DNA from: Lentimicrobium saccharophilum
GTDB taxonomy: Bacteria; Bacteroidota; Bacteroidia; Bacteroidales; Lentimicrobiaceae
Assembly: GCF_001192835.1 (NCBI RefSeq)
Contig: NZ_DF968182.1
Location: 3,031,321-3,095,320 of the forward strand
DNA: 64,000 nucleotides
Direction: 5' to 3'
Position numbers and translations under genes: made by a program. This document shows, piece after piece, positions 19,507 through 26,989 of the stretch. Each line of letters opens with the position of its first letter. Positions within the stretch are counted from its first letter, which is position 1. The notes beneath the pieces are model-generated. The model was not told the origin of the DNA. It saw only the letters and a program-made list of their open reading frames with translations, and ran no database searches.

Positions 19507-20901
19507 TTATGAATTCTTTTCCTGATAAGCGTAATCGAATTTTAGCAGTACAACAAAGTAGCCAAAATCTTCAGCAGTCATTAAGTGTACCTTGTCGCGC
19601 AAGGTTTTGAAGGTTTCCAACAATTTTGGATCAACATCTTTTATTAATGTTGCCAATCCATCTAAAAACTGTTTTTTTGTTTTTGCCTGAAGCAACTCAT
19701 TTTCTAATAAGTTAGCCCTATCCCGTTTTTTTGCATCAGCTCTGTATTCTTTCAGAGCTTTTGCCACCTCCTCGGAATAATGGAGGTCTTCTTGTTTGTT
19801 TTTTGTAATCATTGCTAATAGCCAAGTTTTATAGGTTCGAAATGAAATTATATTCTCGTAATTTTTTTGATTTGCTTTTTGCTTGCGCTCTTCAAATGCA
19901 TCGGGTCCTTCGCCATTTTTCTCTGTTACGGAAGTTGTTGAAAAATTAGGCATTTTGGCCTTATCAAAATATTCACGAAGACCGTGAGGTTCCAAAGCTT
20001 GTAGCCCTACTGTCCCCAATTCACAAGCGCGTTTAATATGAATCCCGAACATGTTTTCGTAGTCTTTCTTTTGGGTAAGAGCATCGCTTTCACCAAAAAG
20101 AATTTTGTAAATGCTCAAAATAGATCTTCCTTGATAAAACCGGAAAGGAATAAATCCCATGGTTTTGTTGGTTTGACCTAAACTATAGATATATGCGGTA
20201 ACTGTTTCATTGCTTAGTTTTTCGGTAAGGTTAAAATAGAGCTTTGCCCAAAAAATTGTATTTATTACTATCTCTTTTTCGTCTTGTTTAAAGAAGTTGC
20301 AATTCGATAAAAATCCAAAATCGGGATTTTCTTCATAATCAAGACTGTATGCAAAACTTAACCATTGCCCATTCCATGAGTTAATTTTGTTTCCAGCAAG
20401 TTTATCCAAAGTAGGGTCATTTAAAAATTTTCTATAAATTTTCCAGCCATCATAAATAGTTAGCAAGATATGAGGATGATCGAAAAAAATAGAATACCCG
20501 CCAGCGACACCAACCCCTAAACCACCACCTATCCAGGATAAATAAACCTCTTCGGCATCGGTTTGTAATTTCAGATCGGTTACCAAGCCAGATGTTGTAG
20601 CAAACTCCTTTTCTTCAGAAGCGGGAAAGCCAATGGCTATACTCGCATCTCTGTATCCTGAATCGATGTTGTCATGCAGGTTTTTAAGTTTTTCTAATCG
20701 CTCATTGTGTGTTAAAAGTTCTGGCTTTTGTCCTTTTTTCATCTGAACAAATGGTGAATTTTGAACCCATAACAGGTATTTCGGATGATCATAGAATAGT
20801 CGGAAGAATTCTTCATCAAAGAACTCTTTGGCCGCGTATTCTTTCTGATATTTTTCATTCCAGGCGTTCAGAAACGTTCGCCCAATGGATGCTGCAATCA
20901 T
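19507..20901 (-). CDS. cas8: Cas8-type large subunit (Csp2-like)
   Basis: The 464-residue product occupies the large-subunit position between cas3 and cas7, three bases after the cas3 stop. It probably recognises the PAM and anchors Cas3. Large subunits are poorly conserved, so the call rests on position, size and general resemblance to Csp2 of the PGING subtype. It has a glycine-rich stretch (SWIGGGLGVGVAGGYS, residues ~122-137). Its C-terminal ~100 residues are helical and charged (LENELLQAKTKKQFLDGL ... LRDKVHLMTAEDFGYFVV), as expected of a fused or internally translated Cas11 small subunit. No separate cas11 gene is visible. Confidence 0.75.
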   Translation of the reverse strand: MIAASIGRTFLNAWNEKYQKEYAAKEFFDEEFFRLFYDHPKYLLWVQNSPFVQMKKGQKPELLTHNERLEKLKNLHDNIDSGYRDASIAIGFPASEEKEFATTSGLVTDLKLQTDAEEVYLSWIGGGLGVGVAGGYSIFFDHPHILLTIYDGWKIYRKFLNDPTLDKLAGNKINSWNGQWLSFAYSLDYEENPDFGFLSNCNFFKQDEKEIVINTIFWAKLYFNLTEKLSNETVTAYIYSLGQTNKTMGFIPFRFYQGRSILSIYKILFGESDALTQKKDYENMFGIHIKRACELGTVGLQALEPHGLREYFDKAKMPNFSTTSVTEKNGEGPDAFEERKQKANQKNYENIISFRTYKTWLLAMITKNKQEDLHYSEEVAKALKEYRADAKKRDRANLLENELLQAKTKKQFLDGLATLIKDVDPKLLETFKTLRDKVHLMTAEDFGYFVVLLKFDYAYQEKNS

Positions 20902-20904
20902 AGT

Positions 20905-23073
20905 TTATAGTATTTGATAGTTTATATCTGATTTAGATGTTTTCAATGTTTCCAAATTCAGCCCGGCTTCTTCAGAATAGGCCGAATCGGGTACAATAAA
21001 CGGTTTGTTCCCTTCCCTCAATTGATTAAACTTATGTACCGACCAGTATCTAATAGGTATTTCCATTTGCATCCGAACCTCGAAGTTGGCCGTTAGATAG
21101 GGTTGTTCATCGGCTTCCACAATACAAGTTACACTGTCAATCTCCAACCGTTCAAGTAAAAACGATTTAGGGCGGTGGGTCAGGCGGTTGATCGTCCATT
21201 CTCCAGTTTTCTTAAAAATGGCATGTTCTTCAATTTCGGGCATTTCAATCTTAGGGAACACATTATCTATTTTTCTCTGAATGTCACGTTCGTGCAGAAC
21301 TTCACCATTGGGTAGTTGGCCAAAGCTATCTTGCAGAATTTTCAAATCGTAGGGTTTGGCTTCATCAGTGGTTTCAGGGGGTTGTATCACATACACTGGT
21401 TTCCGAATATCTTTTGTTTTTTCATTTCTTATCCGGTTGATCCGCCCAAAACGTTGGATTAAGGCATCAAGTGGGGCGCACTCTGTCACCATTAAATCGA
21501 AACTAATGTCGAGGCTAACTTCAACAACCTGTGTCGCAACCACAATACAAGTTTTGGTAGAGGTGTTGAATTCCCCTGTTGTTCTGCCATTTTTATCTTT
21601 TCCAATCAGTTGCTTTTCCTTTTGTTCACGAGCCCCACGCTTAAAGCGGCTGTGTAAAAGAATAGCCGGTATATTTGGATGCAATTGTGTAATGGAATAA
21701 AAAGCCTGTTGTGCCGACTGCACCCTGTTACAAACCAACAAAACCTTTTTATCTTCATCGATTGCCTGATTGATCAACGGGAAAGCCGATTCCCATGAAT
21801 CAAGTTTATGAACGGTGTGCCTATCAAATTTGTCCAGTTCTTCATCGTCAAGTTGCACTTCAAATACATTCTCTTTCCCCAATAATTCAAGAATCTGATT
21901 GTACAGGAAAGTGGGCATGGTGGCTGTTCCAATGTGAACGCGGCATCCCAAATCTTTCAGAACATGAACGATCTTTAAAACAATAGCCCGGGTAATGTCG
22001 GTATAAGTGTGGATTTCATCCAAAATCACATCGCACCCTTTGATGTCGATTAATGTAGCTTCGTATCCGCTTGTTCCGAAAACGATCCCGGCAATCTGAT
22101 GTGGGGTTAATATTTTGATGGATGAACCAATATGTCCTTGTATGATTTTCTCCTCAATTGAATTTCCTTTAATCGCCAAAGTAGAAGCAGAGTGCAGCAA
22201 TCGGATATCCAGTTCCGGGTTATCACTAGCCAGATCGTTCGAAATCCGGTAAAACATGGCATTAATTGAAGCCTGAAACGGAAGCGTATAAAACACACGT
22301 CCTTCGCATCGCCGAAAAAGAAAATCAGTTTTCCCCGCTCCGGTGCAAGCTACCACAATAGTATGAGGTTTATCAGATTCTGCCGATTTTAACGAAAGCG
22401 GATAAAGCGGATGAGTACGGGCGAAAAAATTTAAATTGGGCTTTTTAAACAACCGTTTTGAATAAATTTCTGTTTTATCGATTAGTGCTGAAGCAAAATG
22501 GTCGGCAGCCTGCAACAGTCCACGATTCATGGAATAACCTTTTTGCTTAAAGATCTTCAGGCAATAGTCGTACACAAAGAAGAATTTCGTTTTTGCTTCC
22601 TGTTTTGAGATTGGGTTTACAACAATTCCTAACTCTGCAAGAATATCCAATGCCTTAGTACTCCACCCCTCCCAATCTCCAGCATGAAATTCGAATATTT
22701 CTTCCGGCTCTCTTTCTTCGGTTAAATCCAACAATCCTTTATCACGAGCGTCTTTTCTGATAGACTTGTGATGGGCAATTACCATATCAATCATGGCAGG
22801 TTGCATCTCATCAGGAAACAAAGACAGGAACAGGCAAGAGCTGATTTCGTGGCGAAAGGGCAAATCACCCATGCGGAATTCTCCATCCATCCTTCGTTGA
22901 AATTCAGGATGGGCTTTGCCAATGTCATGAAGAATGGCGCCATAACGAGCTAAAATAGGATCAACACCTACTCCAATAGCTACTTGTTCAGCAACAACAG
23001 CTACCTGTTGCAGGTGGGTAACCAATGGGGTAAAGTCAGGTTTCCCTTTTGCTTTGATTTCAGGCCAAATCAT
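20905..23073 (-). CDS. cas3: Cas3 helicase-nuclease
   Basis: Cas3 degrades target DNA after recruitment by the surveillance complex. The 722-residue product carries both domains. The N-terminal HD nuclease has H20, H49-D50 (ILHDIGKAHPEFQ), H75 and HH at 101-102 (VIAHHKS). The SF2 helicase has Walker A ACTGAGKT (242-249), DEIH box (352-355, VILDEIHTY), GTATMP (382-387) and motif VI QRFGRINR (539-546). Its start overlaps the cas5 stop by 4 bp and its stop is 3 bp before cas8, so translation is likely coupled. No catalytic residue appears to be missing. Confidence 0.97.
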   Translation of the reverse strand: MIWPEIKAKGKPDFTPLVTHLQQVAVVAEQVAIGVGVDPILARYGAILHDIGKAHPEFQRRMDGEFRMGDLPFRHEISSCLFLSLFPDEMQPAMIDMVIAHHKSIRKDARDKGLLDLTEEREPEEIFEFHAGDWEGWSTKALDILAELGIVVNPISKQEAKTKFFFVYDYCLKIFKQKGYSMNRGLLQAADHFASALIDKTEIYSKRLFKKPNLNFFARTHPLYPLSLKSAESDKPHTIVVACTGAGKTDFLFRRCEGRVFYTLPFQASINAMFYRISNDLASDNPELDIRLLHSASTLAIKGNSIEEKIIQGHIGSSIKILTPHQIAGIVFGTSGYEATLIDIKGCDVILDEIHTYTDITRAIVLKIVHVLKDLGCRVHIGTATMPTFLYNQILELLGKENVFEVQLDDEELDKFDRHTVHKLDSWESAFPLINQAIDEDKKVLLVCNRVQSAQQAFYSITQLHPNIPAILLHSRFKRGAREQKEKQLIGKDKNGRTTGEFNTSTKTCIVVATQVVEVSLDISFDLMVTECAPLDALIQRFGRINRIRNEKTKDIRKPVYVIQPPETTDEAKPYDLKILQDSFGQLPNGEVLHERDIQRKIDNVFPKIEMPEIEEHAIFKKTGEWTINRLTHRPKSFLLERLEIDSVTCIVEADEQPYLTANFEVRMQMEIPIRYWSVHKFNQLREGNKPFIVPDSAYSEEAGLNLETLKTSKSDINYQIL

Positions 23074-23690
23074 TTGAATTCGTTTTTAACCGGATTGCCA
23101 ACTATCTTCAGCCAACCATACATTGGTTTGTTTCCATCCATTCGGTTATAGCCCACTAAAAAAGATTGTTCGTTCTTTTCCACAATTAGCTCGAAGCCAT
23201 AAAAGAGCTCATCATTGGTGTCGAATTCTTCTTCTGGAACCTCAATTATTTCGTCTTGAGGATAAAGTACATCTTCATTTCGAGCCAAACAGATGTGTTG
23301 AGCTGAAGCCTTTTCAGCATCTTCCAACATTTCGAAAGCAAGAAAAAGAACGGGGTTCACCATCACGCCACGAGTTAATATGGAATAAGGACGTTCAATT
23401 GTCCGATTGTTTGGTTTTCCTTTTTCATTCCACCCACGTGGTTGAGTTTGCTCCTGTTGTTGTGATATCTGTTGATAGGTCAGTCGGTGTCGTTTGATTT
23501 TGTAGATACCGAAATCAGTGTTCAACAATTCAGGAAACAGTTTTCGTTCAATACCTGCTAAAATTGATGGAGTCAAAAACTGCTGACTATATGTTTCGCT
23601 ATCTCTTACTGCTGTCCAGGGCTTTATAAAACCGAATGGCCCAGCATATTTCACAACGTATAACATTTTTCTCCTTTTTAAATGATTCAT
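23070..23690 (-). CDS. cas5: Cas5 subunit (Cas5p-like)
   Basis: Cas5 caps the crRNA 5' handle in type I complexes. The 206-residue product has the typical N-terminal RAMP strand and loop, YVVKYAGPFGFIKPWTAVRD, followed by YSQQFLTPSILAGIERKLF, as in other Cas5 proteins. The start overlaps the stop of the upstream Cas6-like gene by 4 bp; a second Met at residue 9 is a possible alternative start. The stop overlaps the cas3 start by 4 bp. Similarity to Cas5p of the PGING group is from memory. Confidence 0.88.
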   Translation of the reverse strand: MNHLKRRKMLYVVKYAGPFGFIKPWTAVRDSETYSQQFLTPSILAGIERKLFPELLNTDFGIYKIKRHRLTYQQISQQQEQTQPRGWNEKGKPNNRTIERPYSILTRGVMVNPVLFLAFEMLEDAEKASAQHICLARNEDVLYPQDEIIEVPEEEFDTNDELFYGFELIVEKNEQSFLVGYNRMDGNKPMYGWLKIVGNPVKNEFK

Positions 23691-24343
23691 TTGATTGCCC
23701 CAAATCCGATTCCGGTTGAATTACCCAATCCGACGTTCCAGGCAAACAGTTTTGTTTCCGATTTTCCTTCAATGATTACAGGACACCAGTTGGCCCGGTT
23801 TTTAATACCGTTATAATTTACCAACTTAGATGAAGCCTTGTTATATGTGCTGTCAAACTTAATGTTCAGTGTATCGTCGCTTATCCCTGCTTTTTTCATC
23901 TTTGTCTGTAAGGTATGCTCCAGATATTCTCCCGATTTGGGATCAGTATATAGAATATGTTCAACCTTATCTGATACCTGCCTTTTAATGAAAATCGGAC
24001 TGGCAACGAAAAAGTGATTTCTATTTTTTAAATCAGGATCTTCCTGAATAACTATTTCAACTACTGATAAGCCATCGAATATCTGTGGGTCTGACTGTAT
24101 TCCAGAAATCATTTTCTTGATCAAATCAATACTGTGGCTGCTAAAAAAGAAGGATGTTCCATTTTGAAATAGTAATCCTTTTGAAGTCGCTTTCCCATTT
24201 TCTAAATTGGAAAATGAATAGAATGATAATTTCCCGTGTTCATCATTCAAGCCCAGCCATTTATGAATTGTTCCAACAAGTTTGGGCTGATGATCAAATG
24301 GCACAAAGATTCCATTTCCATCTACTTTTAAATGTATTCTCAT
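23687..24343 (-). CDS. Second Cas6-like RAMP protein
   Basis: The 218-residue product begins MRIHLKVDGNGIFVPFDHQP, with the beta strand and polar turn of Cas6 proteins, and ends GLGNSTGIGFGAIK, the C-terminal glycine-rich loop that defines Cas6/RAMP endoribonucleases. Histidines at 18, 27 and 36 are candidates for the catalytic residue. It is shorter than, and clearly different from, the other Cas6 gene at 25791-26594. Its position directly before cas5, with a 4-bp overlap, suggests that it is the processing enzyme co-translated with the effector genes. It may also be a RAMP subunit without nuclease activity; sequence alone cannot decide. Confidence 0.8.
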   Translation of the reverse strand: MRIHLKVDGNGIFVPFDHQPKLVGTIHKWLGLNDEHGKLSFYSFSNLENGKATSKGLLFQNGTSFFFSSHSIDLIKKMISGIQSDPQIFDGLSVVEIVIQEDPDLKNRNHFFVASPIFIKRQVSDKVEHILYTDPKSGEYLEHTLQTKMKKAGISDDTLNIKFDSTYNKASSKLVNYNGIKNRANWCPVIIEGKSETKLFAWNVGLGNSTGIGFGAIK

Positions 24344-24372
24344 GATTTTATAGTTGTTAACAAAAATTTACC

Positions 24373-24768
24373 TCAAACACTCACCTCCACCCAAACCCTT
24401 CCTTCTTCCTCTTCCTCTTCATTAACGTATGCAATGGTTGCGCTTACGTTTGCTTGCTGATCCATCATTAAGGCAATCACGGGATTATGCCGGCGTGGGA
24501 TGTATCCGATTTTTTGCCCCATAATGTAAACAGCTATGGCATCGCGGTCGTACTTATTTTCGGGTTCACGCTTCAGCCGGGCTTTATCCCCGGGTTTTAT
24601 CCTGTTTTCAATCTTTTTTCCATCATAGTACCTGTAACCGGCTACCGGCATTATACCGAGCGAACCGGGTTCCGGTTTCTCCGCCGGTTTTTCATCAGCA
24701 CGCTTTCCTGCCAGCCAGAATCCGCCGGATACTGCCAGAATCTGTTTCAAAAATTCCAGTCTGTTCAT
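24373..24768 (-). CDS. HIRAN-domain protein
   Basis: The 131-residue product has a HIRAN domain at about residues 38-130: VAGYRYYDGKK, then KPGDKARLKREPENKYDRDAIAVY and KIGYIPRRHNPVIALMMD (given here in part). HIRAN domains, best known from the HLTF helicase, bind free 3' ends of single-stranded DNA. Standalone bacterial copies are common but poorly understood. The N-terminus (MNRLEFLKQILAVSGGFWLAG) is hydrophobic and resembles a membrane or Tat-like leader without twin arginine, which is odd for a DNA-binding protein. It lies 54 bp after the WYL gene and 29 bp before the second Cas6-like gene. A role in the CRISPR system is inferred only from position. Confidence 0.82.
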   Translation of the reverse strand: MNRLEFLKQILAVSGGFWLAGKRADEKPAEKPEPGSLGIMPVAGYRYYDGKKIENRIKPGDKARLKREPENKYDRDAIAVYIMGQKIGYIPRRHNPVIALMMDQQANVSATIAYVNEEEEEEGRVWVEVSV

Positions 24769-24822
24769 ACATCAGGGCATTTATTACGGTACAAAATAAT
24801 ACCCTGATTTTGACAATTTCTG

Positions 24823-25752
24823 TCACGAAATGTCTTTTTTCAGATTATTTTTCAAATTTATCAGGTTGTTTTCCAATTTACTGATGATGTGTTGTTTAAA
24901 TTCATCGGGTTCAATCTGAAAAATTTCGCCCAGCAATCCCGAAACAAAGCGGCCAACGCCGTCGTAACTGCATACCCCGGCTTCAAATACCCAGTGATTG
25001 TCATTTATACATTGCAGATACTTTTCGGCCAGAGGGTACTCTTCTGTAAGCAGGCTGGCCGCCCTCAGACTCATGGTAAGCTTAACCGGAAGTGATTCGG
25101 TGCTGCTGATCCTGAAAACATCAATACGGGCAGTTGCATGCCGCGCCTTTGATTGCCAGGGTGTTTCACAAACTTCCACACCGTTCATGCGCGAAATTTT
25201 AAACAGTTTATTGGTTTCAGATACTGTATCGAATGCCCACACCTGAATGTAATTGGTGGTAAAGGCAAATGGCTCTATCAGTCTGTCGCTCACCCTTTTG
25301 CTGTTGGCAGAACTGTATCCCCTGATAATTACCTGTTTTTCTTCTTCCATGGCTTCTACCAGGGCATTGATGTTTCTGGCATTTTTTCCCTTTGAAACCG
25401 TATCGGCCAGGATACGGTAATTGTAGACTGTATAGAGTTTCTTTTTCAGGTTTTGCTTGATCAGGTTATTTTCGTCAATGCTTTCTATGGCGCTTTTAAG
25501 CACCCAGGCTTCTTCTTCGGTAAAATGCACCAGGTTGCTGATCTCTTTAAAATATGGCGAGGATTTATCAATTCTGAAATAACTGCCGTCTTTCTTAAGC
25601 ACAAATCCTGCTTCACGCAAGGTATCAATGTACCTGTAAACGGACCTTTCTGTGATCCCGAGCCTACCCGACAGATCAGAAACCGTATTGCTCCGGTTGG
25701 AGGTCAGAAGCATCATCAGTCTGAGCAGTCTTTCCACTTTTGGCTGATCCAT
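24823..25752 (-). CDS. HTH-WYL transcriptional regulator
   Basis: The 309-residue product has an N-terminal winged HTH (residues ~1-60, VSDLSGRLGITERSVYRYID), a linker, and a WYL domain (residues ~140-210, VIIRGYSSANSKRVSDRLIEP then YIQVWAFDTVSETNKLF), followed by a WCX-like C-terminus. WYL domains sense ligands, often nucleic-acid fragments or nucleotides, and such regulators control several CRISPR and other defence loci. Here the gene lies 38 bp downstream of the first cas6 and upstream of the HIRAN gene on the same strand, so it probably regulates the cas operon it belongs to. Whether it activates or represses cannot be read from sequence. Confidence 0.9.
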   Translation of the reverse strand: MDQPKVERLLRLMMLLTSNRSNTVSDLSGRLGITERSVYRYIDTLREAGFVLKKDGSYFRIDKSSPYFKEISNLVHFTEEEAWVLKSAIESIDENNLIKQNLKKKLYTVYNYRILADTVSKGKNARNINALVEAMEEEKQVIIRGYSSANSKRVSDRLIEPFAFTTNYIQVWAFDTVSETNKLFKISRMNGVEVCETPWQSKARHATARIDVFRISSTESLPVKLTMSLRAASLLTEEYPLAEKYLQCINDNHWVFEAGVCSYDGVGRFVSGLLGEIFQIEPDEFKQHIISKLENNLINLKNNLKKDIS

Positions 25753-25790
25753 TTTATGACAGGTATTTTACAGAATAATATTCATTTTCT

Positions 25791-26594
25791 TTAATTTCCA
25801 TCTATCTTCACACATCCGAGGCCCAGGGCGTTTTTCTCACCAAACCCGGCTGTATAACCAGTATAGATCAATGGCTGAGGTGCGGTAATTTCAAAATCGA
25901 AGGTATATCCCTTTATTTTAGTCTGATGGGGAGTCCCCGCTTTTATCGTGATCAGGTGACTCCGGGGTGTATTCAGAATTTTTAACAGCATGGCTGAATC
26001 ATCCTCTGAGTTTGCTGTCATTGCTCCGATAAGTCTGTGTGTCAGCGCTGCAGTATATTTGTTGATCAGGTTGTCAAAGAATATTTTCTGAAAATCATTG
26101 TGTTCCGGGGAAAGATATTCAGCATTCCGGCTATCATGTCTCTCTTTTGATACCAGAATCGGCGATATACATTTGAATTTCATGGATCCGCTGAAACCGG
26201 GATTTGGAAGAATCTCAACCGATTCCACCCTAAGGCCGGCCGCCGATAATTTATCTCCTATACGAAATCGCTGCCCTCTGAATAACCCTGCAATAAACGT
26301 TTCCAGGGCAAGCGGAGCCATAAATGAAATTTCCAGCCGGCATTCTCCCTTCAAAATTGAAAGCCTGTCACCTTCTACTTTGAATCCTTTTTCAGGAAAC
26401 TGAAGCTGAGAGAAACAAAACAGCTTGTACTGTTTGAGACCTGTTTTAAAACCTGAATCGTGCAGAAAACCTGCAAATTCATGATTGCCCGAGGCAATGG
26501 TCCGGTAGATCCAGGCACTCAACGGATAGGAGTAGTTAACCGGAATTACATTCCCATGTGGTTCGTCGGTTCTAATATTCAAGCGGATACGCAT
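25791..26594 (-). CDS. cas6: Cas6 endoribonuclease
   Basis: Cas6 cuts pre-crRNA within each repeat. The 267-residue product starts MRIRLNIRTDEPHGNVIPVNYSYPLSAWIYRTI when read in two parts, the usual Cas6 N-terminus. It ends GYTAGFGEKNALGLGCVKID, the glycine-rich loop G-x-G-x-x-x-x-x-G-x-G of the family. Histidine 38 in ASGNHEFAGFLHDSG, or the nearby histidine, is the likely general acid. Length is typical for type I-B Cas6. It is the first gene of the cas run and is followed by the WYL regulator. A second, divergent Cas6-like gene lies 1.4 kb downstream. Confidence 0.93.
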   Translation of the reverse strand: MRIRLNIRTDEPHGNVIPVNYSYPLSAWIYRTIASGNHEFAGFLHDSGFKTGLKQYKLFCFSQLQFPEKGFKVEGDRLSILKGECRLEISFMAPLALETFIAGLFRGQRFRIGDKLSAAGLRVESVEILPNPGFSGSMKFKCISPILVSKERHDSRNAEYLSPEHNDFQKIFFDNLINKYTAALTHRLIGAMTANSEDDSAMLLKILNTPRSHLITIKAGTPHQTKIKGYTFDFEITAPQPLIYTGYTAGFGEKNALGLGCVKIDGN

Positions 26595-26989
26595 ACTGTT
26601 ATAACTATAATTTTCTGTTATATTTCTTTGATCGGTAAGCCCGGGAGAGAATGTCCTTTCTGAAGTTCCCGTATTTATTGCATCTCCTCTATTGCTTCCT
26701 TATGAATAGTGAAAGCCAAATTTAACTAAATATTATATTTCAGCGAATAATTATCTGCACAAAAAATTTTAATCTTCTCAATTTTTTACTTTATACCTCA
26801 ATGCCCCCGGATAAACTACCCGGATCTCTTGTTGGCTTGATTTTAAAGGTTCGGAATTACTTTGCATCTGCAAGTTAATTCATACTTATTCTTTTGCCTC
26901 CGTAGCGGAATAAAGGTTTAATCCGGATCCAGGGGAATTTATCAGGAATGGAGGCAGAGATGTCGGTGACTTAACCTGTTTATATATAT
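26595..26989. other. Intergenic region holding the cas operon promoter
   Basis: This 395-bp AT-rich gap lies upstream of cas6 and downstream of the GH109-like gene's stop. On the minus strand TAAATTTG at 26717-26724 matches the Bacteroidota -7 box TAnnTTTG and would give a 5' leader of about 115 nt before cas6, but no TTTG -33 box is present at the right spacing. The short minus-strand frame at 26886-27110 is a shadow of the neighbouring gene. Confidence 0.45.

Noticed and set aside
9015..26594. Type III or type II CRISPR components
   Set aside because: No Cas10 (GGDD), Csm/Cmr genes or Cas9, and no tracrRNA-like anti-repeat, were found; Cas3 with an HD domain marks a type I system.
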